Positions 47,701 to 60,450 of a DNA stretch of 64,000 nucleotides are shown piece after piece (position 1 is the stretch's first letter; each line of letters opens with the position of its first letter). The notes below the pieces were generated by a model. That model saw only the letters and a program-made list of their open reading frames with translations. It had not been told where the DNA came from and ran no database searches. This DNA comes from Persea americana (lineage: Eukaryota; Streptophyta; Magnoliopsida; Laurales; Lauraceae), in NCBI GenBank assembly GCA_029852735.1, contig CM056811.1, forward strand, positions 4,729,853 through 4,793,852, in the 5' to 3' direction. The position numbers were made by a program, and so were the translations under genes.

Positions 47701-50700
47701 TCTTTTGGGCCCAATTTATAATCTTATTTGTTTTGAGATTCAGTTGGTCCAGACCTTAATACCTTAGTACCTGAGTTGCATTGAGCCATGTAGGGGCCTT
47801 CTTTGCTTGACACTAGCCATTTACATCCTGTGGCCCCTTGTGAATAGGTACTGTCCCCAGATATCCCTAAATTTGAATTGTTTATAGAATGAACTTTCAC
47901 TTAAACTTTAATTTTATCTAAAAAGTCTATGTTACTCTGAATGAAGTGATGTTTGGGCCACTACCCATCAGAGGGGCCCATGTCATGTGAATGGGCTTGG
48001 ATTAATCAAAAGTGTGCCCAAAGTAAGTCAAATGGGAACTCCATGCAGACATCATCACAGGGTAAATTCTCTTAATATTCTTAAATATAATATTCTATAT
48101 GTTATATATGATATATACATATATTTAGATTTTGAGTAATGTGCAAGACCAATTGGGGCCAATCTTATATAACAACATTGATAACTTCTAACTGCTGAAA
48201 TCATGTTGTTACTTTAAAAAATATGCAGGAATGGCGATCGGCAGAGACTTAAAGGGGAAGAACAACCATGTAATTGCGGTGATCGGAGATGGAGCCATGA
48301 CTGCCGGACAAGCATATGAGGCAATGAACAATGCGGGTTATCTGGATCCGAATATGATCATCATCTTGAATGACAACAAGCAAGTTTCACTTCCAACAGC
48401 TACGGTGGATGGCCCAGCTCCACCGGTTGGAGCCCTTAGCAAGGCCCTAACAAGACTCCAATCCAGCTCAAAGTTCCGGAAGATCCGGGAAGCAGCTAAA
48501 GTAAGTAATTGGATAGTGCCACTCTTCAGATCCACATTGGCTAATATTTTCCATTGAAACAGTGTTGGGATGAGTAAGGCCAGCTTGTTGGGCCCCCATA
48601 CTAATCACAACTTGATGACTAAGGGAACCTAGTTGATTGGAGCCAGTCAGAAGGACTTTTAAACCTGGCCAAGCCAAGGTCCAGACATGTATAAATTATG
48701 AATGTTAGGGGTAGAAAGGGGTGGGGTTAAATGGATAACTGACTTCCTTCAGATTCCATCCCCAACTGAGAGGCCTCAAATTAACAAATGGCCTGGACTG
48801 GGCTTTTTAATCTACCAAATTGGTCACATGAATTTCTCCCCATCCAAAGCATGATTGGTCACTTTTTAGCCACAAGACCATCTCAGGTGACCTGAGCCTG
48901 AGTTACTTCGGCCGTACAGAAATCTCTATCGTAGAAGATTGTATGTAATGTAACCTTTTTTCTTCAGAGTATTTCCAAGAAAGGAGGGAAGATGCATGAA
49001 ATCACAGCAAAAGTTGATGAATATGCAAGAGGGATAATAAGTTCTTCTGGGGCAACTCTTTTTGAAGAGCTGGGCCTTTATTACATTGGCCCAGTTGATG
49101 GCCACAGTGTACAGGACCTTGTATACATCTTACAGAGGGTAAAAGCTATGCCTGTCTCAGGTCCTGTTCTCGTTCATGTTATAACGGAGAAAGGAAAAGG
49201 CTACGCACCAGCCGAAATAGCTGCTGATAAAATGCATGGTGAGCTTTCCTACCATTCAAGAGCTGTTTAAGTTAAACTGAGATTAACCTTATAATATTAC
49301 TATATTATGGTATGTTCTGCTAAGAGGTAACTTTAATAAACTCTCTCATGCAATCCATGAGAGGTGAAACTTTTAAGTCCCTCGCGAGATCAACATGGAT
49401 GCAAGCTAACGATGGGAGGGTAGTGTGATACAAAGGTCTCATTGTGGATATGGTTTTGGATAAAAATCATCTCAATTATCACGACGATTGATTTAGAGAC
49501 CTTAAATTTTAACTGTTTCTTAAGTTACATATTTCATGAAATTTAATCGAACGGTGAGTATAATTCAAATTAATGTCAAATTAGGATTAGTGTTAATTCA
49601 TGGGAGTTATCAAGTGTGAGGGGATTGAAATTATCAGAGGGTCCCTTGTAATGGCGCAAAAAAGTTAACTCACACAGATTTCACAGGAGATACCTCTTAC
49701 CAGAAGATGAACTGTTACATAAATGATACAGTAGTGGGAAGGTGGTTGTGTATTTCTAAAAATATGCTCTCTCTTTTAGTGCTTGAATCCAACAATGGTA
49801 ACTTGGTTTTTATTGGCCTTTAACTGCTACAGGTGTTGTTAAGTTCGATCCAGAGTCCGGGAAGCAATCGAACCCCAAAAGTCCAACTCTTTCGTACACC
49901 CAATGCTTTGCAGAGTCGTTAATCGCAGAAGCAGAGAGAGATGAGAACATCGTAGCCATCCATGCTGCGATGGGAGGTGGGACAGGTCTTAATCTGTTCC
50001 AGAAACACTTCCCTGACCGTTGCTTTGATGTTGGGATAGCCGAGCAACATGCTGTAACATTTGCTGCGGGTCTAGCCACAGAGGGACTCAAGCCTTTCTG
50101 TGCTATTTATTCTTCATTTCTACAAAGAGCTTATGATCAGGTACTTAATCTATCCAAGTAATGCTATTTGTTTGCATTCTCTATCTATTCTTTAGATTTA
50201 TTTAAAAGAAAAGCAAAGTAGTGATGTGGATCGAGAATTATGGGATAGTCCAGTGGTTAGGAGTCCCGAAAACTGAGCAAGCGGTCCTCTTCCATGCATG
50301 TGATTGGGTTCACTCTTGCATTAGTTGGGTCTATCAAGGTTCCAGCCAACAGCCACCTTAGCTGGTACCAAAACAAAAAAAAAAGGTTACTATATGGCTA
50401 CAGTGGCCCTATTTCCTATTGGTTGAAATTTGATTCATCTACAATACATGGATGTGGTATTAGGAATTTGGTCTTTTAAGATATGTGATATCAAACAATA
50501 TTCAACATGACCACAATTCATTTCGGTGGCCAAATTTCCTTTCTGTTCACTGAAAGTGACATCTAAGCATCTTAAGAGAACAATGAGGTGCTTGTCACAT
50601 GAACAGATTGGGTGGTCAAAGGGGCCCAAACCCCAAATTTTTTTAACCTTATACCCTTATGACTGTACATTTTTTTTTTTTAAAACCCCCTTCAGCCTTG

Positions 50701-53700
50701 GTGGGTCAAAGCTAGTTACCTGTTTGATCTGCCTTGTTGCCATTTCTAACAAGATTTTGAAGACCACAAAATTTCTATCACCACATATGATCACATATTG
50801 GATAATATCATCTGATATAGAATTTTGGTGGTGATGGTGTTACAGGTGGTTCATGATGTGGACCTTCAGAAGCTTCCAGTTCGATTTGCCATGGACAGGG
50901 CTGGTCTAGTGGGCGCAGATGGCCCGACCCATTGCGGGGCGTTCGACACCACATACATGGCCTGTTTGCCAAATATGGTGGTGATGGCCCCATCGGATGA
51001 GACCGAACTGGCGCACATGGTTGCTACAGCAGCAGCCATTGATGACAGGCCCAGTTGTTTCAGGTTCCCCAGGGGAAATGGCATTGGATCCCCTCTTCCA
51101 ACAAATTGCAAAGGAGAGCCCTTGGAGGTACTAATATTTTACCAATCCTGATAAAAAATAAGTAAAAATAAATAAATAAACTGTTTGCATTGAATTAGGA
51201 AGATTTTGAAAGATTGGAAAGTTAAGACATCTAATTAAAGATATTTTTGGGTATTGCTCATCCACAGTAGACCTTACAATATAGTGGGGTGCAACTTGGG
51301 TCAAGCCCTAACTGAATGTCCACCTGACTGGCATGAGTTGCAGCTATCAAAAGCCAATATTCCAGATTTGGGCCATATTCATATAAAAATGGGCATCAGC
51401 CAATAAAGGTTCTAGAGCCAAAATCTGAGCCAAGTTGAACCTTAATCCTATAACTGAGTGCACCCAAAAAGAGTCATATGAGGCCAGGGTCCTCCTGATA
51501 AATGCTTTCTCTCAATAATGAGGGCCTCATAAAAGGTTGAACATAGGGTCCGGGTTCCGCCAATAAGAGTTTTGGATCATTAAGCCCACGAGACAGTTTG
51601 GAATCTAATGCTTTTTCTATTTGGGTTCACCCAGTCCTCTGAAAGCTCTAACTCAACTCTTCAAGTTCAAGAAAAGATCAAGGGACCCTTGGTTTAATTT
51701 GTGTTTCATTATTTCTCTCACATTACATACAGTGCACCTCCTAATGTAGAATGTTTGGTGTTCGACATGAAAAAAACCCAGATTGGAAAAGGAAGGGTGG
51801 TGATGGAGGGAAATAAGGTGGCCATTTTAGGCTTTGGAACTATTGTACAGAACTGTGTAGCAGCAGGGCATGTACTCCAACAGGAGTTTGGAATTTCCGT
51901 CACCATTGCTGACGCCCGTTTCTGCAAGCCTTTAGATCATCAGCTCATCAGACAGCTAGCCCATGAGCATGAGATTCTCATCACTGCTGAAGAAGGATCA
52001 GTGGGAGGATTCAGTTCTCACGTGTCCCAGTTCTTGGCCTTGAATGGACTCTTAGATGGAAAGCTCAAGGTAATCTATCTTCACTCTCAGATTTTCCTAC
52101 TTAAAACATTCTCACATTTAAGTCTTTTACAAGTAAAGCGATCTAAGGTTAATATATATGAGAATTTTGCAGGGCCAACTAGAATGGATACTAGTTATAA
52201 TTTAACCAATCAATGCAGCAGATGTAACCAATCACAAAATATGGAACTAGCAAATAAATCTACCAAGCAATCACCACAAGAAGGCGGACACAAATTTAAT
52301 GTGGAAATCCTTTTCAGGGAGAAAAACCACGATTTAGAAATCAAAATTTCACGAACAGTTTACAAGATATACTCACAGCTCGTTTATCCCAGTCTGTACC
52401 TCGACCTAAGGACTGTAATTGTTCTTTCACAGAATCCACTAACATGACTTTCACCATGCACCGTTCTCCTTACTTGATCTTCTACAAGAGAGTAGAAGCA
52501 GTAAACACCTTCTAAAGTAGCCCTTCAGAATGATCCCTCAATAGCTCTAGATAAATAAGGAAATCTCTCTTAGGGTATTCTAACCTCAGATCAAGAGAGA
52601 GAATTAACTTCTTGTCTTGTGTTTCTGGATTGGGAGAAGCACCCAATAAATAATCCCAAAGTTCGTCCAAGAGACTTCTAAGAATAATCTCTTTAGAATA
52701 GAAGTTCTTTTCAAACACTAGCATAGAGTTTGGACCGAACTTAGACTCCTGCGCCCAGCTCGCTATAGTGAGCATAAGTCTCGCTATTGCGAGACCTGCT
52801 TCTGGTTGGCACCTGCATAACTCTCGCTATAGCGAGATACTACTCTGCCTCGGTTCTGGCAGCGTCATTTATTTGGCTTTGTCAGTGCAGTTTGACTATT
52901 GGCCTAACAATATATGAATGGGATTCATCAAGCAAAGGAGAACCCCACCCACATAAACTAAATAGGTTGACTGCTAGCACATGATCAGTTATCTTTAAAA
53001 CAAAACGTTATGGTAAGACAAGTGATCCATGTTGTTGATGTCAGCCCCGTGATTTTCAAATCTGTGATGTCAGTATTTCCTTTAATTGAGACAAGGTAGT
53101 AAAAGTCAAGTAAAACATCCATTTTTCAAACAAAATATCACATTAAAAGCACTTTAATTCAAAACTCCATCCATCTTTTTCAAAAAAAAGTAAAAAAACA
53201 ACAATTGTTATCCACTAAAATACAAAAAAAAACTCCACTTTCTTATAAATAAAAAATAAAAAAAATTCCATAACAAACAACAAAAAATAAAATACTATCA
53301 TAACCAAATTTTTTTTATTCCTTTTTTTTTTTTTTTGAAATTGTTACTATCATTAAAAAAATTTTTTTCTTTCTTCAAAATCAACTTTACTTCACTTGAC
53401 TCTATTAGTAAGTTGCCAAATTGGCCCTGAACATGGTCATCTTTGTTCACGATGCAATAAATCCCAAAGGCCTACAGTGAACGTGGGTCATTTTTTTTTA
53501 ATAATACAATAAATCATTCTCTGTTAAGGACTATCAAAGGTCTAGTTTTCCTCCACGTTTTTGGACTGTAAATTGATCCCGGACTTGATATTTTACTTGT
53601 GGTCTGTGGGCAGTGGAGGTCTATGATGCTTCCTGATCGATATATAGACCATGGATCTCCCAAGGACCAGATTGAAGAGGCGGGGCTCACTTCTAGGCAC

Positions 53701-53787
53701 ATAGCAGCCACTGTTTTGTCTCTGATGGGCAAAAACAAGGACGGTCTCGAACTTATTCATCGAAATCCAACTGCAGTGAAGCTGTAA
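44731..53787 (+). CDS. DXS: 1-deoxy-D-xylulose-5-phosphate synthase, plastid, clade II-like
   Basis: Ten exons: 44731-44850, 45817-45996, 46504-46668, 47294-47444, 48229-48500, 48968-49238, 49833-50140, 50846-51127, 51782-52069 and 53614-53787; 736 aa. DXS condenses pyruvate with glyceraldehyde 3-phosphate to DXP and CO2, using thiamine diphosphate, as the first committed step of the plastid MEP isoprenoid pathway. Residues 1-50 are Ser/basic-rich, like a chloroplast transit peptide. Visible signatures: GGHL with His123, the ThDP motif GDGAM (225-229) through NDN (253-255), catalytic Glu457 in GIAEQHAV, and DRAGLVGADGPTHCG (507-521). Wording such as REAAKSIS, VKAMP and SYTQCFAESL fits DXS clade II (inducible, specialised-metabolism type) better than clade I; inference from memory. 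Acceptors of exons 3, 4 and 9 are weak (short pyrimidine tracts), so those borders are least certain. Residue 125 is Ser where plants usually have Gly. Confidence 0.93.
46109..46263. repeat. Inverted repeat plus tandem duplication in DXS intron 2
   Basis: CTCTGATTTAATGGGG (46109-46124) is perfectly inverted as CCCCATTAAATCAGAG (46162-46177), able to form a 16-bp stem. The right arm with its flank (46146-46189) is then repeated with few changes at 46220-46263 (AAGCCAACCATCC, TTTCCCCATTAAATCA and so on). Confidence 0.85.
50237..50385 (+). mobile_element. tRNA-derived SINE, family B-like, in DXS intron 7
   Basis: It begins with an A-box-like TAGTCCAGTGGTTAGGAG and ends GCTGGTACCAAAACAAAAAA, the same 3' end as the 36.0-kb SINE (GGGGTACCAAAAACAAAA). 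The middle differs, so it is a related subfamily or an old copy. Same strand as DXS. No clear target-site duplication. Confidence 0.6.
52159..52909. mobile_element. Solo LTR in DXS intron 9
   Basis: A 751-bp block begins TGAGAATTTTGC and ends GGCCTAACA, so it has TG...CA termini, and is flanked by the direct repeat ATATA (52154-52158 and 52910-52914), a 5-bp target-site duplication. Read on the minus strand it begins TGTTAGGCCAATAG, typical of Copia-type LTRs. It contains CTCGCTATAGCGAG-like palindromes (about 52748-52843). No internal gag-pol region is present, so it is a recombination-derived solo LTR. An in-frame extension of the exon 9 ORF runs into it, but that is read-through of the intron. 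Confidence 0.8.
53085..53425. repeat. MITE-like sequence related to the 12.96-13.25 kb element
   Basis: An A-rich block with CATCCATTTTTCAAACA, ACTCCACTTTCTTATAAA and ACTATCATAACC ends with TTGCCAAATTGGCCCT, whose reverse (AGGGCCAATTTGGCAA) resembles the left terminus of the 12.96-kb element. The other terminus is not clear, so it is truncated or decayed. Confidence 0.5.
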
Positions 53788-55485
53788 CAGTATTTATTGG
53801 TAACAACTTAATGGTAACTACTCTGATGAAAAGGAGAACTTGAGATTAGGATTGTTAATGGGCTGTTTGGTACTGGCGCCAGATAGCCAAATATAAAGAC
53901 CATTTAGTTGAGGTAGGGCATAAAATTGGGCTGAACATGTGGACAAAAGGGTTGTGAATTACTGATGTGGATGTATCACTTTTTCTTTTTTTTTTTAATG
54001 TAGTCTGAGTCTCACATCAAGTAGGAGATGGTTATCAAGGTAGTCTCTATATAAAAGATATCCTCTCCAGTTGTGTAAATATGTGTTCTCTTTATAGTTC
54101 CAAGTGTACTATATGTATTTGAAGGTTGTCCACTCCAACATAAGTTGGGATAAAGCTTTATTGCTGCTTGTAATGATGATATATTTGAAGTTTAATAAGA
54201 ATGACTGTTATCTTGTTTTGTTTAAGTGCTCTCTTCTACTTTGAACGAGGATGCATCCTCATTTGACAATCAGTTTTCACTTTCATCGAAACTTCCTATT
54301 TCTGGTGTCGAGGCACTTTGCTAAAAGTGAGGTTTTCACTTAGTGGGTCCATATAATTTTTTAGGGACTACCAAAACTGGTCCTTTGAAACCAAGAGATT
54401 TGAACAAGTAAATCCTATTTCTACATGGGGAGAGTAGGGATACATGAAATGTTTGCTTTAAAAAATTATCTTTCCTTGTTTGGTTGGAGAAAGAGTGGAT
54501 ACCAATTGGAGGAATCTTCCCCATTTATAGGAAACAGAGAAAAAAAAAAAAAAAAACATTTGGGAAGGGTGGGAGAAGCAACATTGGTCACTGAGGAAGT
54601 TAAAAGAGGTCTAGTTTTCCAGAGACTTGCTTTTCCATCGTCTGTTGGGACCAGTTTTCTGCGAGGAAAAGTTTCTCTTGACTGATTTTTGTGGAAAAGC
54701 CTTTCTTTTTCACATAATAGCTCCTCAAGAAAAATTTCCTGGTGGTTATGCTACCGTGATGTGACAGATGGGGTTTCTCCAACTCCATATTTCTCCTTGA
54801 ATTCTCTCCCTATTGGGGAATCACCACTTTTGCTTCCCCACATCCAAATACCACCAAATTGTGATTTGAATTTCGAGGAATATGGGAAAAATGATAATGG
54901 GAAAAGGTTGATGTCAATTCTGCTTTACTTGTGAATAATGATACTGCGATGCGGACCTATATTCCTAACTAGAATTGAATCAAGCAAGCTGATGATCCAT
55001 ACATGTTCCCTGCACCGGAAGTTGACCTTATGGTATTGGCTGAGGGAACCCCCTTCATTGGATCTAGATGAATTCATTTCAACTAGCAGGTAAAACAACA
55101 AATCATATCGCTTCACTTTCTTTTGCATGCAAGATGTTGGAGGGAAGTGAAAATAGAGAAAGACCATATAAAGAAGCTCATTAAAAAATAAAGCTTAATT
55201 TCTTGCATCCCAGTTTTTCATGTCAACTGTAAAACTCATTTTTAATCACAACCAGTAAAGCATGCATATTTCATAACAGTCACACGTCATTACAAGAAAT
55301 TTAATCTCTCTAGCTGATAAAACTAACAAAATGAAGTATGTAACAGGATCCAACCTTGGGCTAAGCAGTTGAGAATGTAATCGTCCCAATGTAGAGATCA
55401 AGTAGATGAATATAAGATATGAAATCCCAAAAACCCAAGAAATTTTTTTATTTGATCGTTACCCCAAAAACCATGATGCAAGCAT
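53788..55485. other. Intergenic between DXS and the kinase (convergent 3' ends)
   Basis: DXS (plus) and the kinase (minus) converge here, so this is shared 3' flank. At about 54.42-54.86 kb there is sequence of the same TCTCC/GGAGAA-rich family as the ARL1 intron 3 foldback (for example GGGGAATCACCACTTTTGC and CATCCAAATACCACC). No gene supported. Confidence 0.5.
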
Positions 55486-58400
55486 TTAGGACATTCTGCG
55501 TTGTGTATGCAAATATGGGTCCTGCATCTGTTGCACCTCAATGGCACCAAACACTCCATAACCATTGCTCTCTTCTTCTTCATACGTGCCCCCATCATCA
55601 TCACTGGCCTGGTCAAGGGCCATTAGATCTTCTCCATATTTAATGCTTTCTATCCTCATTTGTAACATCTTCCCTTCCGGCTCATAACGCTTGAGGAGAT
55701 TCACCACCTCCTTCATGTTAGGCCGCTTTTCGGGCTCTCCCTGCACACACAAGGCGGCGATATGTATCACTTGTCTCAGCTGGCTCTCATTGAAGTTTCC
55801 TCTGATCTTTGGATCTAGAAGGTCCTTAAACCTTTCTTTAACTATAAATGGTTCGGCCCACTCGGTAATCGTCCTCTTGATGCCGCCCGGGAGCTTCTCT
55901 ATTGGTTTTCTTCCAGTGACAAGCTCTAGTAGCAGAATTCCGAAGCTGTAGACATCGCAGCTCTCGGAGACCTTGCCCCACATGGCATATTCCGGAGCGA
56001 GGTAGCCTAAGGTGCCCTTCACCCGAGTAGTCATATGGCTGACACCATCAGGGATCAACTTTGCGAATCCAAAATCGGCTACTAATGGTTCAAAGTTTGA
56101 GTCCAAGAGCACATTACTGGCCTTGATATCCCTGTGGATTATGTGGGGTGTGACTTCATGATGCAAGTACCTGAAAGCAACCATGAGGATATTAGTGAAA
56201 CATTTTCAATTTGAGGTTTTTGAATGATTAATTAGTGTTCAAGCGGTGCTTATCCCAATGGGCTAGTCATTTAGTAGCACGAGAGTCATAATCATTGAAT
56301 AGAGAGCTACCGATTCCAAAACACATGAAGCATGATACCTCTACAAGATTTATTCAAAGATAGGGAGTCTTCGAGATTGTTATTCTGAATTTCTTCTTCC
56401 TAATCTACCTTCGTACATATCCTCCCTTTAAGCCTCTCCAAAGGGGCATTTATGTAATTGCGCATTGGGGACATTAATCTATAAAGAGGCACTCCCTGAA
56501 AGACCAATTTGGATTTAGCTTGAAGAGTTCTACTATATAACTATAGAAAAACTATCATTTTGTATTCAAATCTCCTCTCTCTCTCTCTTTCTCTCTCTCT
56601 CTATCTCTCTCTCTCTCTCCAATATGTTCGCTGAGAAAGCCAAGGAACCAACTGTAGACATAAGACTTGCTAACCTAGCATTAGGTATAATGGTATTTCA
56701 TTAAATTGAGTAGGAACAGGCCAGTTAGTATACTGTACTAACCAATTTCAAGTAGGGAAAATAGACTAAGGAGGGTCTGTAGGTATGCCAAGGCTAATGA
56801 AAGAAACTTACACGAGGCCTTCTGCAGAGCCAATGGCAATGTTCATTCTCTTTTTCCAATCTAGCTGAAGTTCATTTTCAAATTGGCCATGGAGATGAGA
56901 AAGCAAACTAAGATTGGGCATATAATCATAGACTATTAGCCTTTGGTCTGTTCCGGCGCAGTATCCTCTCAGCCCAAGTAGATTCTTGTGATGAACCCTT
57001 CCAAGAACTTCAACTTCCACCGCAAACTCCATCTCCGCTTTTGAATTCATGGCTTTCAGCTTCTTTACTGCTATCTATATTCAAATAAAGGGAAAAGGCA
57101 AAAAAAAAGGGTTAATAATCCAATGGGATCTAAAATCACTTTAATTTGAATTTGTGGTGCATGTGTATGACAATTCAAACTGCTGGTTCGATGGGATCCA
57201 CCTCTGATCGGAACTCAACTAAAAGATTGCCTTGCTTTGGTGATGGTTACAATCCTTACGTGAATTACTTTGGACGCGCGTTTTTGCCAATTTGTTTCAA
57301 CCCTAGGTAAATGAGTTGGATTATACTAGATTGGCAGTCAGCTAATTTAGCATGAATTATGATATGAATTTTCATCTTATTTGTTTGAAAGACCACAAAC
57401 AAATATAATAAAAACAACCCCAGGAGAAAATATCAAGGTGTTAGACGTTGAGGGAATTAGGATAAGAGAGAAATCAATATAAACTAAAAAAGACCTAGAT
57501 TGAAATGCAAGAAAAGAGATTTCACAGTGGAGAGATTAAACAAGCATTAAGTAGGACTGTACGAGTGAGGAAATTAGTTTAGCACTCAAAAAACAGAACC
57601 AAGTAGATGTGGGAAGGCTTCAGTGATGACAATATTTTGTTGAATTATGAGAATTATAAAGATGTAACTACATAGTTCTTTAAATTAAATCTGTCCCGTT
57701 CTATATCCATGCTTGTTGGATGGAAAGGGTTGTTGCACTATATAACCTGAACTCAAGGGGAGCATTAATTGTATCACAAGCTCCACTAGGTTTTTGGAGT
57801 TTTAGGAGAATCACACCATTAATTTAATTTTTTTTTATTAAATAAACACCTTCTATTTATTTATTTTTCTTAACCGTTTGATATTTTTCTCATTTGCCTC
57901 ATTGGAGAGATTTTCCACTTGTGAAAGTGGCCTTTGCACTGCACCAATAGTGGGTTTTCCACTAGCCATTTTAGTTGTGGTCTACTATGTATATAGGATG
58001 ACCACAATCAGATTAACCTAACCATCTATTGAACAAACTATAAAACAAAAATGGAAGATAGATCAACAATCCATATTTTACTATCCAAGTCAAACATTTT
58101 GGACAATCTAATTAAACAGTGGATTTGTGTGCGGGTTAGCAATATAAAACATATGTATGGATAACATTATGTATTAATTTTATACTACATACCAAGTGTA
58201 AACATTTTCCACAATTGATATCCCTTGAAAAGCAAACTGAACCTAAAAATTTGGGGACTTGACCAGACCCAGCCTATAGGACTCAACCCAAAATGCACTT
58301 CTTCGGGCTCGGGACCAGCCCATGTTGCACCCATAGAATATATCACCCTGTCAAATTACAAACTACAAACCAACCCTGACTTTGCTCTGAAAGCTAAGAG

Positions 58401-58764
58401 GGCATAATGAAGGAAACCAATAACCATCCAACTTGTTAATCCAAAAAAAAAAAGAGTCCAACCTGTAGACCATCAGATGTCTTCCCCCAGTAAACACTTC
58501 CAAACCCTCCTTCTCCAAGCTTGTTATCTTCACTAAATCCGTTTGTTGCATTATACAACTCTTTGTACGTAAAAATCCTCCATGAAATGTTCCCTGTAGG
58601 CATAAACCTACACCAAAACCCAAGTCATTAAGGCCCATAAAAATGTCAAAAACAAAAGATCCCATCAAGCAAAAATCATCCCTCCCAAGGGCCAAGACAT
58701 GTATTAATCCTTACCCTTCCACCTTCTCTCCTCCACCACAACAAGAGCTCGCAGACGAACCCAT
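55486..58764 (-). CDS. PTI1-like receptor-like cytoplasmic kinase
   Basis: Exons (minus strand) are 58715-58764, 58463-58607, 56812-57074 and 55486-56170, all GT-AG and in frame, giving 380 aa. The N-terminus MGSSASSCC fits myristoylation at Gly2 plus palmitoylation, implying plasma-membrane attachment; there is no signal peptide or transmembrane span. The kinase domain is complete: glycine loop LGEGGFGSV (47-55), Lys69 in IAVK, HRD (165-167), DFG (185-187) and APE (211-213). Best fit by memory is the plant group of PTI1-like kinases around Arabidopsis At3g15890/At1g52540, but with canonical HRD and DFG, which At3g15890 lacks. An acidic tail (DDDGGTYEEEES) follows. Exon 2 uses the upstream acceptor (TGTAG before 58607); the nearer CAG before 58593 breaks the frame. 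Ligand and substrates cannot be inferred. Confidence 0.93.
56575..56622. repeat. CT microsatellite in kinase intron 3
   Basis: An interrupted CT repeat of about 48 bp lies in the 641-bp intron between exons 3 and 4 of the kinase gene. Confidence 0.85.
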
Positions 58765-59806
58765 AGCTGTTGGAGTGGGTCGACCACAGGCCTCGTATGA
58801 GCCTCTAGAAGGTTGGGGTTCTTCTCAACATCAACTCACCTTACAAGAATGGAGTGACTGAGAACACAAGACAAAGGAGCTTTGTCTTTTAAAGCTGCCC
58901 AAGGGTGTTTCAGTCATTTTGGAGTGATGTGAGCCGTCTTATGCCGGCCGAACAAGATGGCCGGCCTTGGCTCGTCGCGTTGAACCTGTCTTTGTTCGTT
59001 GCAACCCATTGACTCTATGCATTGTTTTTCTCTAGTGGCCCATTTCTCGAATGGATCATGCTCGTGGTACTGTAGAAAGGGCTTGGAGTACTCCAATATT
59101 ATTCATCAGAGGCAGGGCTGTTAGTGGTCTGAATTTGGATCTAATTTTTGAGATTTAGGTTCTTGCCCTGAAAAGATTGACTTCGTGGAGCTTGGTCGAC
59201 TTCGGACACCAACATAGGCTAGATTCGGTTAGTGAGCTTCAGCTCATCTTAGATGTAAATGAATGCAAACAAAGAACTCCTTAGATGTAAATGGTGCTTA
59301 TGAGTGACACTTGTGCGTGACCACAATTATTTTTTGTTCATTTTGTGCATTACATGTGTAAATGAAGTGTAAAAATATATGCAATTGGGGTGATTTTTAT
59401 ATGAAAATTTATCCGTTCAAAGAGGTGCACAACCATCACATATAAATATGCAAAGCTATATTTACACCACTCTTTGTCAAAAGTGGTTCTAAAACTGGCC
59501 CTACTACAACAAATAATTGGCTCAAGTCATTATTGACTATTATTTTCCAACTCCCATATGTGGGCCCTAAAGTTTTAATCCTAACTGCTCACATTGTTTA
59601 TTTGGCCCATTCAACCTCAAAATGTTTAGTTTTAGATTTCAAAAACTCATGAATTCTAAAGCATATTTAGATTTTTATGTGTTATTTGAATTAATGAACA
59701 TTTAATCATGTGAAAATGGTGCTTCTAAGCAGACATGATATCCCCACATATGTAAATTTCACATATTTCAACATTCACATGTATAATTAGTTTCGTATTT
59801 TCACCT

Positions 59807-59916
59807 TTTTTTTTTCGATTCCTAAATGAGGAACAGAGGGTCAATACCAAGATTTCTAGCTCCGAAAGAGGGAGGAACTGTGTTCCTGACCACTCGACCA
59901 ATCCCCAAGGGTTAGA
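59807..59916 (-). mobile_element. Short tRNA-derived SINE with an 11-bp target duplication
   Basis: A 110-bp element is flanked by TATTTTCACCT on both sides (59796-59806 and 59917-59927). On the minus strand it begins near GGGGATTGGTCGAGTGGTC, an A-box-like start similar to tRNA-Leu/Ser, and ends in AATCG followed by an A-run. It differs from families A and B. Confidence 0.8.
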
Positions 59917-60302
59917 TATTTTCACCTCACATGTTTGTAAAAGACAAACATTAATCCTAAAAATTGTTACAAATCAGGTCCCAAACGCATACATATGATG
60001 CAATACTCATAATCTCAGCCGCATTTTGAATTCTTGATCGTGATGAACGGTCTGGATCCATCATACCCCAAGTGACATTGGACCAAAATCGGTTCCTTGC
60101 GATGAACGAGAGAACTCCTCAAAACGACAAATCAACAAATCGGTTATAACTAGGGAGATGGAGATGGACCTAGGAAAGTGAATAATAAATATTGAGAAGA
60201 GAATAGACGGTGTGATATTCTTTGGCCATAAATATCTGTGGTTTACGGTTTACGCCTCCATCACTTGCTCTGATGCCCTTTTCTCTTTCATTTAGATCCT
60301 AC

Positions 60303-60450
60303 CACCCAGGCCAGTAATTCGAGAAAAACTCCGCACAAAGAAAAAGAAAGTCCACACAAATAAAAAGAGTCTTTACACAAAAAATAGTGGCTTATGGGTA
60401 GAAAGGTAAGAACTGTCACTCCTCACCACTCGTATAACTTGTGCTTGCAT
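60303..60450 (-). mobile_element. SINE family B copy, degraded
   Basis: On the minus strand it reads CGAGTGGTGAGGAGTGACAG, then TTCTTACC, close to CGAGTGGTAAGGAGCGTCAG, then TTCTTAC, of the 36.0-kb SINE. It then repeats TGTGTGG/TGTGCGG with TTTTTCTC units as that copy does. No target duplication seen. Confidence 0.55.

Noticed and set aside
50240..50260. A tRNA gene from TAGTCCAGTGGTTAGGAG
   Set aside because: Only the 5' tRNA-like part exists; there is no anticodon or T arm in place, and the 3' end matches a SINE.
51701..52447. Long 248-codon ORF over DXS exon 9 as a separate protein or extended exon
   Set aside because: The middle is exon 9 of DXS. Both ends run into intron sequence, including a solo LTR; the splice model continues in frame to exon 10.
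56808..57050. Separate small kinase ORF
   Set aside because: It is exon 3 of the four-exon receptor-like cytoplasmic kinase gene and joins the flanking exons in frame.
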